In this document: positions 1 to 5,622 of the stretch, one piece after another | Layout of the letters: every line of letters starts with the position of its first letter | How positions within the stretch are numbered: position 1 is the first letter of the stretch | Assembly (NCBI GenBank): GCA_031288575.1 | Contig: JAITRD010000225.1 | Coordinates: forward strand, 1-5,969 | DNA length: 5,969 nucleotides | Source: Treponema sp. | GTDB taxonomy: Bacteria; Spirochaetota; Spirochaetia; Treponematales; Breznakiellaceae | Direction of reading: 5' to 3' | Translations under genes and position numbers: made by a program | The notes under the pieces: generated by a model | What the model was told of the DNA's origin: nothing | Seen by the model: the letters and a program-made list of their open reading frames with translations, nothing else | Database searches by the model: none

Positions 1-617
1 CTCAGGCAGGGCCAGATGAGATTCCCCGAACCCAGGATCAGATCCAGGGCCGCGCCGCTCCCCGACAGGATGGAAAAAAAAATGAGAAGATAAATCTGGG
101 ACCGTTTGAGGTATTTAGAGGCGATAATAAGGTCCCCGATGGCAAAAAGGATAACGAAATAGCTTATGATCAAACGGATATAATACTTATCGCCCCGGAC
201 AAAATAGTTATCCGCCGAAATAGAAAAATAAAAACCCAGGGGAATGTTCAGAATCAAAAGGCCCAGATTAATTAACTGGATTGCCGCCGTAAGGCAGAGC
301 AATATTTTTGTCCTGGCCATATTCTTGTAGGCCATATAGTCAAGAAAAACCACCACCAGATAATAAGCGAGGATTTGAAACACAAAATAGACCGTATTTA
401 CGATATAAAGCAAATAATACCGGAACTTCCCCGGCTTTCCCTCAACGCTGACATAGAGAAAATCGGACAGGATGGCAATGAGGGTGAAAACCAGCATCCA
501 CAGGTAAAAGTTCCGCTGAAAACGGTCGGTATTAAATTTGCGAAAATAGTCGATAATAATTAGAAGGATAACTAAACACGATCCCAGAATAGTATTAAAT
601 AAATAGGTTGTAACCAT
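1..617 (-). CDS. Polytopic membrane protein, N-terminal part (possible sensor domain of a signalling protein)
   Basis: An open frame runs leftward from an ATG at 617-615 and leaves the window after 205 codons without a stop. The start MVTTYLF is preceded by AGAGGGG, a close but plausible ribosome binding site. About six hydrophobic segments are visible, at roughly residues 5-23, 37-56, 66-92, 104-125, 146-166 and 175-195. They are separated by short charged loops such as YFRKFNTDRFQR (24-35), VEGKPGKFR (58-66) and KYLKRSQ (168-174). The segments SDFLYV (51-56) and YYLLYIVNTVYFVFQ (67-81) resemble the membrane-embedded N-terminal halves of GGDEF proteins known from Treponema and clostridia. 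A cytoplasmic output domain would therefore lie past the left edge. That function is an inference, because no catalytic motif is inside the window. It is a separate transcription unit from the operon upstream, with a terminator between them. The reading frame is well supported; the role is not. Confidence 0.78.
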   Translation of the reverse strand, partial: MVTTYLFNTILGSCLVILLIIIDYFRKFNTDRFQRNFYLWMLVFTLIAILSDFLYVSVEGKPGKFRYYLLYIVNTVYFVFQILAYYLVVVFLDYMAYKNMARTKILLCLTAAIQLINLGLLILNIPLGFYFSISADNYFVRGDKYYIRLIISYFVILFAIGDLIIASKYLKRSQIYLLIFFSILSGSGAALDLILGSGNLIWPCL

Positions 618-663
618 AACCCCTCTGTACAGAAACAGCACACATATCAGACTATTCGGTCAC

Positions 664-700
664 GAAAAACTTCCCCGGAAGGCTCATGCCGGCCGGGGTT
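664..700 (-). terminator. Intrinsic terminator of the trpS-ndk-pepF operon
   Basis: Read on the minus strand, CCCCGG (698-693) pairs with CCGGGG (678-673). Inside, after a 2x2 internal loop, GGC (692-681 region) pairs with GCC around an ATGA loop. The stem is followed after AAG-type bases by five T residues (669-665). It lies 42 bases past the pepF stop codon and upstream of the next minus-strand gene. This is the expected place for an operon terminator. Confidence 0.65.
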
Positions 701-741
701 TAGGCTTTGGCCCCGCAGAGGCCCCTGGAGTTTTCCCGCGG

Positions 742-2661
742 CTATCCTTGCTTTCCGGCGGCCGGTTTCTCAAATTCATCGACCCGCCGGGCAATAATTT
801 CCATGCCCCGCTGCCAGAAATCCTCCGCCTCAATGGCGAACCCCGCCGAACGGGCCGCTTCCTCGGCCCGCCCCTGCCCGGTAAGACGGAGGAGCCGCCG
901 GTAATCCCCGGCGAAGGAGGGACCCTCCCGCTGAAAACGGGAATAAAGGCCCAGGGCAAAGAGGAGCCCAAAGGCATAGGGATAATTGTAAAAGCCCAAA
1001 TCGGGGCTGTAATAATGGCTTTTTACCGCCCACATATAGGGGTGAAGGAATTCGGGATCAAGGCCGTCCCCGTAGGTTTTCCTTTGGGCGTCGGTCATGA
1101 GGGCCTTCAGTTCCTCCGCCGGAACTTCCCCCCGGTCCCGCCGCTCAAAGAGGGCCCGCTCAAAATAAAAGCGGGAAAGGATATCCACGGTTACCTGGCA
1201 GCTATCCTTGAGGTTCCCCTCAATAAGGCCCAGCCGCTCCTCCCCGGCGGCTTCCCCCAGGGCATCCTCAAAGACCAGGGTTTCCGCGAAGATGCTGGCG
1301 GTCTCCGCCAGGGTCATGGGGTAAAGGGATTGGAACCGGGGAAGGTCCTTGAGAAGGTCCTGGTGCCAGGCGTGGCCCAATTCATGGGCCACGGTGGTTA
1401 CCGAATCAAAGGAACCCTCAAAATTGCAGAGGATCCGGGATTCCCCCGCCAGGGGAAAGCCGGCGCAATAGGCGCCGCCCACCTTCCCCTCCCGGCCTTC
1501 GGCGTCTATCCAGGAAGAATCAAAGGCCCGGCGGGCAAAGGCGCCCATGCCGGGATCGAACCGGTCGAAGCGGCGGGGGATAAAATCCGCCGTCTCCTCC
1601 CAAGACCATTTCCGGTGATTAGCGGAGGCGCCCCCAACCGGGGCGAAAAGGTCGTAAAAGGCGCACGCCTTGAGGCCCAGGAGGGAGGCCTTGGCTTTAA
1701 GGTAACGGCGGAAAAGGGGAAGGGAGCCTTCCAATACGGCGATAAGGGCTCCCAGGGTTTTTTCACTTATCCGGGACTGGAAGGCGGATTTCCGCAAAAG
1801 CCCCAGGGCATCGCCCCCCGCCCCGCCGGCCCGGATCCAGCCCCGGCGTTTATCCAGGGTCAGGGCCGTTCCCTTGACCCCGTTCAGGGAAGCCGCCAGG
1901 GGAACCTCCGCCTCCTGCCAGGCGGCAAGTTCCGCCCGGTATGCCCGTTCCCGGACGCTCCGGTCGGGGCTATGGGCCAGATCCCGGAGGGCGGTTACGG
2001 TTTTCCGTTCCCCCGTGGCGGGGTCCCAGACTGCGGATGCCCCGGAGGAGATCGCCTCATGAAGCCGGGCCCAGGCGTCTCCCCCGGAACGGGAAAGGTC
2101 CTTTGCCAGATCCTCCAATTCCGCCGGCATACGGAAGGCCGCTTCTTCCAGGGACTCGGCGAGGAAAAAACCGTAGGGGGCCAGGCCCGGATCTTTTTTA
2201 ATAAGGCCGAGGACCCTTTCCCGGTTTTCCGTTAAACGGCTGCCGAAAAGGACCGCGGCCTTTCCCAGGGGCAGGGCCGCCTCCTCAACGGCGTTGATCG
2301 CCGCCAGGGCCCGGGGATCCCGGGTGTCGGCCGTATACACCGCCTCGGCGTAGGCCGCCAGGTTTTCGGCTATGTTCTCCGCCTCCTCATAAGCGCCGAT
2401 GAGCTTAAGCAGGGCCTCCGCCCTTTTTGGGCCGGCGCTTGGAACCCTGTCCGGGAGGGATTCAGGGAAAAGGGGGGCTTCCAGGAGGGATAAGAGCAGG
2501 CCGATCCGCTCTTTGAGGAGCCTTAGGTCCCGCCGATATTCCGCCGAATCAAAGGAAGGGTAAAGGGCGGTTAAATCCCACCGGGGAAGGGCAGGGGGCC
2601 GGGAGTTTTCCAAGCCCCCATTGCCGGAATTGTTTGAATTCGCCTTAGTACCAGCGGCCAT
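742..2661 (-). CDS. pepF: M3B-family oligoendopeptidase (PepF-like zinc metallopeptidase)
   Basis: A cytoplasmic zinc metallopeptidase expected to cut short peptides during peptide turnover. Numbering from the upstream ATG at 2667, the zinc site is HELGH at 428-432, with Glu429 as catalytic base. The third ligand is Glu455 in TLAETAS, at the spacing normal for family M3. The C-terminal stretch 551-567, HYYSPDLGFYNYPYAFG, is the His/Tyr-rich substrate-binding segment typical of M3B enzymes. The N-terminal 300 residues are helical and charged, as in PepF. At about 640 residues it is slightly longer than the usual 600 or so. I prefer the second ATG (2661; MAAGTKAN): GGGAGG (2673-2668) ends directly against the first ATG (2667) but is six bases from the second. 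This start overlaps the last 17 bases of ndk. No signal peptide is seen. It ends with TAG at 744-742. The family call is firm; the exact subgroup name (PepF) is less certain. Confidence 0.93.
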   Translation of the reverse strand: MAAGTKANSNNSGNGGLENSRPPALPRWDLTALYPSFDSAEYRRDLRLLKERIGLLLSLLEAPLFPESLPDRVPSAGPKRAEALLKLIGAYEEAENIAENLAAYAEAVYTADTRDPRALAAINAVEEAALPLGKAAVLFGSRLTENRERVLGLIKKDPGLAPYGFFLAESLEEAAFRMPAELEDLAKDLSRSGGDAWARLHEAISSGASAVWDPATGERKTVTALRDLAHSPDRSVRERAYRAELAAWQEAEVPLAASLNGVKGTALTLDKRRGWIRAGGAGGDALGLLRKSAFQSRISEKTLGALIAVLEGSLPLFRRYLKAKASLLGLKACAFYDLFAPVGGASANHRKWSWEETADFIPRRFDRFDPGMGAFARRAFDSSWIDAEGREGKVGGAYCAGFPLAGESRILCNFEGSFDSVTTVAHELGHAWHQDLLKDLPRFQSLYPMTLAETASIFAETLVFEDALGEAAGEERLGLIEGNLKDSCQVTVDILSRFYFERALFERRDRGEVPAEELKALMTDAQRKTYGDGLDPEFLHPYMWAVKSHYYSPDLGFYNYPYAFGLLFALGLYSRFQREGPSFAGDYRRLLRLTGQGRAEEAARSAGFAIEAEDFWQRGMEIIARRVDEFEKPAAGKQG

Positions 2662-3088
2662 TGTCATCCTCCCAGGGGCAAATTTCCTCAGGCTTAAAAA
2701 AGAGGGCTATTTCCCGTTCCGCGCTGGCCAAAGAATCCGAAGCGTGAACGATGTTGAGCCGGGTCCGAGCGGCAAAATCGCCCCGGATGGTTCCCGGCGG
2801 GGATTCAAAAAAATCCGTGGGCCCCGTCAGGCGCCGTGCCGAAAAAACCGCCTCCTCCCCCTCCAGGATCAGGGCGATGACTGGGCCCGAGAGGGTATAA
2901 TCCAGGAGCTTTTCGTAAAAGTCCCTTCCCCGGTGTTCGGCGTAATGGCTTTCCACCAGGGCCTTATCGGGGCGGATCAGTTTCAGGGCGACGATTTTCA
3001 GGCCCTTCCGTTCAAAGCGGCTCAGCACCTCCCCGGCGATCCGCCGCTGGAGGACCCCGGGTTTTAACATTACAAAGGTTCTTTCCAT
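2645..3088 (-). CDS. ndk: Nucleoside diphosphate kinase
   Basis: Transfers the gamma phosphate of ATP to other nucleoside diphosphates through a phosphohistidine, keeping NTP and dNTP pools balanced in the cytoplasm. The 147 residues are normal for the family. Visible signature: NIVHASDS (112-119), with the phosphorylated His115 and the usual Asn112, Ser117 and Asp118. GTIRGDF (99-105) carries the nucleotide-contacting Arg102. Lys9 in MLKPG is the N-terminal active-site lysine. The segment after Lys9-Pro10 reads GVLQR instead of the common DGVQR, a variant also known from other bacterial lineages, so activity is not in doubt. The start ATG (3088-3086) shares one base with the trpS stop (TAATG) and has no strong ribosome binding site of its own, so it is probably coupled to trpS translation. 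The 3' end overlaps pepF. The C-terminal tail CPWEDDNGRWY is longer and more acidic/aromatic than in short NDKs. Confidence 0.97.
   Translation of the reverse strand: MERTFVMLKPGVLQRRIAGEVLSRFERKGLKIVALKLIRPDKALVESHYAEHRGRDFYEKLLDYTLSGPVIALILEGEEAVFSARRLTGPTDFFESPPGTIRGDFAARTRLNIVHASDSLASAEREIALFFKPEEICPWEDDNGRWY
2668..2673 (-). promoter_or_regulatory. Ribosome binding site that decides the pepF start
   Basis: GGGAGG on the minus strand lies inside the 3' end of ndk. It abuts the ATG at 2667 with no spacer but is six bases from the ATG at 2661. This favours the second ATG and a 639-residue protein. The location within ndk suggests that ribosomes finishing ndk help start pepF. Confidence 0.6.
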
Positions 3089-4086
3089 TATTTATCAATA
3101 CCCGCGGCAGCCCGGAACCGCGCCACCGTGCGGGCCGCGATAGGCCGGGCCCGCTCAGCCCCCCGGGCAAGAACGGCGTCCAGGCCCGGAGGATCGTCCA
3201 TCAGGGCGTTAAAGCGCTCCCGCAGGGGGGTAAGCTCCCGGTTAATCACCCGGAAAAGTTCCTCCTTGGCTTCTCCCCAGCCCATGCCTCCGGCCCGGTA
3301 ACGGGCTGCCAGGGCTGCCTGTTCCTCGGGGCCGGCGAAAAGTTTATAAAGGAGGTAAATCTGGGAGGATTCGGGATCCTTGGGTTCCTCTATCCCCTGG
3401 GAGTTGGTAACGATCCGCATGATAAGTTTGCGGAGTTCCTTCTCCGGGGCAAAGATGGGGATGGTGTTCCCGTAACTTTTGCTCATTTTCCGGCCGTCCA
3501 GCCCCGGTACCACCGCTGCGTTTTCCCGGACCGAAGCTTCCGGAACCCGCAGCACCTCTTTTTTATAGTTAAAATTCACCGCCTGGGCTATATCCTGGGC
3601 CATCTCCACATGCTGGACCTGGTCCTTCCCCACCGGCACCACGTCGGAATCGAAGAGGATGATGTCCGCCGCCATGAGCACCGGGTAGGTAAAAAGCCCC
3701 ATGTTGATTCCCGCGTCGGGATCGTCCTTTTTTTCAGTATTTTCGGCTACCGCCGCTTTGTAGGCGTGGGCCCGGTTCATGAGGCCCTTGGCGGTAAAGG
3801 CCATGAGCATGGTGGTAAGCTCGAAGGTTTCGGGGATGGAGCTTTGGCGGTAAAAGATAACCTCCTCGGGATTCAGCCCGGCCGCAAGCCAGCCCGCCGC
3901 CACCGCCCGGATATTGGCGGATAGTTCCCGGGGATCCTTTATGGTATTGAGGGCATGGTAATCGGCGATAAAATACCGGGCGTCATACTCCCGGGCCAGT
4001 TCCAGGGCCGGTTTTATGGCCCCGAAATAGTTCCCGATGTGGAGTTCTCCCGTTGGTTTGATGCCGGTGAGGGATATTTTCTTCAT
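3088..4086 (-). CDS. trpS: Tryptophanyl-tRNA synthetase
   Basis: A class I aminoacyl-tRNA synthetase that activates tryptophan with ATP and charges tRNA-Trp in the cytoplasm. The 332 residues match the bacterial family. SLTGIKPTGELHIGNYFGA (5-23) holds the first ATP signature in its HIGN form. GRKMSKSYGN (198-207) holds the KMSKS loop. VLMAADIILF (136-145) supplies the acidic residue expected to contact the tryptophan indole, and VGKDQVQH (152-159) is the conserved class I core segment. The helical C-terminal part (about 240-332) binds the anticodon. The start is fixed by homology, since TrpRS proteins begin a few residues before the GIxPTG motif. A run of five G (4093-4089) lies only two bases before the ATG, which is unusually close for a ribosome binding site. 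It is the first gene of the operon. The direct repeat bordering the inverted-repeat element begins 10 bases upstream of the start codon. Confidence 0.97.
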   Translation of the reverse strand: MKKISLTGIKPTGELHIGNYFGAIKPALELAREYDARYFIADYHALNTIKDPRELSANIRAVAAGWLAAGLNPEEVIFYRQSSIPETFELTTMLMAFTAKGLMNRAHAYKAAVAENTEKKDDPDAGINMGLFTYPVLMAADIILFDSDVVPVGKDQVQHVEMAQDIAQAVNFNYKKEVLRVPEASVRENAAVVPGLDGRKMSKSYGNTIPIFAPEKELRKLIMRIVTNSQGIEEPKDPESSQIYLLYKLFAGPEEQAALAARYRAGGMGWGEAKEELFRVINRELTPLRERFNALMDDPPGLDAVLARGAERARPIAARTVARFRAAAGIDK

Positions 4087-4093
4087 ATCCCCC

Positions 4094-4138
4094 AGGATAG
4101 CCTAAATCGGCATAAACGGCAACCGGAGGGTTTAACAA
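4094..4138 (-). promoter_or_regulatory. Candidate trpS operon promoters (two alternatives)
   Basis: Two weak sigma-70-like pairs can be read on the minus strand. One is TTGTTA (4138-4133), 18 bases, TATGCC (4114-4109), giving a short leader. The other is TTGCCG (4122-4117), 17 bases, TATCCT (4099-4094), which would start transcription almost at the ATG. In the second, the -35 box lies in the inverted-repeat element and the -10 box spans its flanking direct repeat. Each box matches consensus only partly, so neither is proven. Confidence 0.25.
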
Positions 4139-4207
4139 AAATGCCCGGCCGGGTAAGCAAAATTCCCATGGGGGGCACGCTTGCTTTGCACGCGCAGGTT
4201 TGTCGTT

Positions 4208-4258
4208 GTCCTTGAAGGTCGGATGGCGCAAAGCTTCGGTCAAAGGACCCGCGGTCCT
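4208..4258. other. Two mutually exclusive hairpins in the core of the inverted-repeat element
   Basis: GTCCTTGA (4208-4215) can pair with TCAAAGGAC (4240-4248) with one bulged A. AGGACC (4244-4249) can instead pair with GGTCCT (4253-4258) around a CGC loop. The two share bases 4244-4248, so only one can form at a time. This is structure potential only; no known RNA family is identified. Confidence 0.4.
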
Positions 4259-4283
4259 CTGTCCCCCAGGGGGATTTTGCCCG

Positions 4284-4310
4284 GCCGGCTGGACATTTTT
4301 GCCGGCTTTT
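4284..4310 (+). terminator. Weak terminator-like hairpin in the right arm of the element
   Basis: GCCGGC (4284-4289) pairs with GCCGGC (4301-4306) around an 11-base loop and is followed by TTTT (4307-4310) on the plus strand. There is no obvious plus-strand gene upstream to terminate. It would therefore be either an attenuator in a leader of the diguanylate cyclase gene or a by-product of the larger inverted repeat. Confidence 0.25.
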
Positions 4311-4374
4311 GCCCTCCGGGACTGGAATTTTAGCGGAAAATAGCCTACAGTTTTTTTATTCCGACAAATGAAAA

Positions 4375-5616
4375 ATGTTTTTTTCAAGGATGGTGAATTT
4401 ATGCTCAGGGAAGAAGATCGATTTGGATAAAAAAAGCGTTTTAATAAAGCAGAGATTTCTGGATATTTTTGAAGCAAAAATCATTTTTATTATAATTTTT
4501 ACTTCCCTGTTTATTGGAGCAGCGGTTTTTTCCCTGATGTCTTTCCAAAGCCGTCAAAATTTGGTGGATCTTTTAAAAGACCGTTCCGAGGTCATCCTAA
4601 ATTATGTCGAAACCTTTCTTGATAAAGAAACCTTTTCCGTTATCAACGCGCCGGGGGACATGGAGACTCCCCTCTACAAAAAAAACCAATACGAGCTTGA
4701 GCAAATCCGGCAGGTGGCGGACCTGAAGTATTTTTCTACTTTTAAACGGGACGATCAGGGAGCCTTAATCTATGTGCTTGACAGCCAGGACAATAATGCC
4801 CCCGGTTTTTGCCTGCCCGGGCAGCCCCTGGAGGAGGCGCTTCGGGATAAGGCGGAATTGGTCTTGGAGGGCAAGAAGGTATTCGGAAACGCCATCCAGA
4901 ATAGCGGATACGGCCCGGTTTATATCACCCTGTGGCCGGTTTTTGAAGAAAACCGGGTCATCGGCGGCATTGTTTTGGAATATGACGCGGGCTCCATCTA
5001 TTATCTGGATAATTCTACCTTTTTTTTTAGCGCCCTGATAGGTTTGTCCCTTTTATTCCTTTTTAGCGTCCTGTCCTCGATTCTTTTTAAGGCCATTTCC
5101 CGGCCCTTTCATAAAAAAATGGCATATACCGACCTGCTCACCGGGCTGAATAACCGGACCGCCTTTGAACTGGATAAAAAAAGGATCCAGGGGAATTTAA
5201 AAAATTATACCCCCCTGGTTATGCTCATGTTTGACTTGAATAACCTTAAAGAAGTAAACGATACCCTGGGCCATAGCAAGGGGGATTTATACCTGGTTAC
5301 CGCCGCTCATCTCATACAAAAACATTTTGGCCTCTACGGCGAATGTTACCGCATCGGGGGGGATGAATTTTGCGTGATAACCGCGAGGCAGGATCCGGAG
5401 GTCCTGGGCCGTATTCTGGAACAGGGTTTCGCCGGAGAAACGGAAGAGAAACAGGGAATTATCAAAAGTAACGGGATCGGTTATTTTGCTATTGCCAGCG
5501 GAATGGCGGTTTATGATAAAAATATTCACCGGGACCTTTACGACGTTTTTATCCTGGCGGATGAACGGATGTACGCAAAAAAACGGCAAATGAAAATGAA
5601 GGCAAAAGGGGAATAA
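4375..5616 (+). CDS. Membrane-anchored diguanylate cyclase with extracytoplasmic Cache-like sensor and GGDEF domain
   Basis: Predicted to make cyclic di-GMP from two GTP in response to an external signal. Order: short cytoplasmic start, membrane helix about 34-55, extracytoplasmic domain about 58-213, membrane helix about 216-241, GGDEF domain about 250-408. The sensor ends in YGPVYITLWPVF (179-190) and GGIVLEYD (197-204), a pattern typical of Cache/PDC folds. The GGDEF domain shows YTDLLTGLNNRTAFE (251-265), the metal Asp287 in MFDLNNLKEVND (285-296), the intact YRIGGDEF (325-332) and the terminal ADERMYAKKR (395-404). It looks catalytically competent. The positions of the RxxD inhibitory site (319-322) read GLYG, so product feedback there is absent. 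The start is uncertain: ATG 4375 has no ribosome binding site; ATG 4390 has AAGG directly against it; TTG 4423 follows AGGGAAG at a better distance. All three precede the first helix. It is followed after six bases by the Na/Pi transporter gene. Confidence 0.93.
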   Translation: MFFSRMVNLCSGKKIDLDKKSVLIKQRFLDIFEAKIIFIIIFTSLFIGAAVFSLMSFQSRQNLVDLLKDRSEVILNYVETFLDKETFSVINAPGDMETPLYKKNQYELEQIRQVADLKYFSTFKRDDQGALIYVLDSQDNNAPGFCLPGQPLEEALRDKAELVLEGKKVFGNAIQNSGYGPVYITLWPVFEENRVIGGIVLEYDAGSIYYLDNSTFFFSALIGLSLLFLFSVLSSILFKAISRPFHKKMAYTDLLTGLNNRTAFELDKKRIQGNLKNYTPLVMLMFDLNNLKEVNDTLGHSKGDLYLVTAAHLIQKHFGLYGECYRIGGDEFCVITARQDPEVLGRILEQGFAGETEEKQGIIKSNGIGYFAIASGMAVYDKNIHRDLYDVFILADERMYAKKRQMKMKAKGE

Positions 5617-5622
5617 TCAAAT

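Larger units (their letters stand above)
4097..4347. repeat. MITE-like imperfect inverted-repeat element with 8-bp flanking direct repeat
   Basis: Most of this non-coding gap is an inverted repeat. Left-arm blocks, each found reverse-complemented and in the same order in the right arm, are: CCGGAGGG (4123-4130) with 4312-4319; CAAAAATG (4136-4143) with 4294-4301; CCGGCCGGG (4145-4153) with 4280-4288; CAAAAT (4158-4163) with 4274-4279; then CCCnTGGGGG (4165-4174) with the matching bases around 4263-4272. The blocks differ only by small indels of about 4-5 bases. Eight identical bases, ATAGCCTA, lie in direct orientation just outside (4097-4104 and 4340-4347), as a target-site duplication would. 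The outermost 18-20 bases of each arm match more weakly. There is no transposase and no convincing ORF inside. It fits a non-autonomous miniature element of about 235 bases. Alternatives are a native structured regulatory region or a large bidirectional terminator. The pairing is seen directly; mobility is inferred. Confidence 0.6.

Noticed and set aside
684..977. Short minus-strand open frame of 97 codons across the pepF end and terminator
   Set aside because: It overlaps the C-terminal coding part of pepF in another frame and begins from no credible ribosome binding site.
748..2235. Long plus-strand open frame of 495 codons opposite pepF
   Set aside because: It lies wholly antisense to a clear M3 peptidase, is dominated by Gly/Pro/Lys/Arg without domain motifs, and arises from the GC-rich codon pattern of the real gene.
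2621..3067. Plus-strand open frame of 148 codons opposite ndk
   Set aside because: Antisense shadow of ndk; no recognisable motif and no ribosome binding site.
4223..4240. Full c-di-GMP-I riboswitch
   Set aside because: Only GCGCAAAGC plus CGG matches. The GGCAAACC-type 5' core and a GNRA-capped P1b are not found on the plus strand, so it is listed only as a speculative finding.
4240..4260. GGACCGCGGGTCC on the minus strand ahead of trpS, reminiscent of a T-box ACCGCG motif
   Set aside because: CCGCGG is a palindrome and the surrounding T-box sequence (AGGGTGG before ACCGCG, Stem I features) is missing. It is better explained as a hairpin of the inverted-repeat element.
3983..4477. Minus-strand open frame of 164 codons spanning the trpS start, the intergenic gap and the cyclase start
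   Set aside because: It overlaps two strong genes and the inverted-repeat element. Its composition is low-complexity Pro/Gly/Arg, and nothing supports translation.
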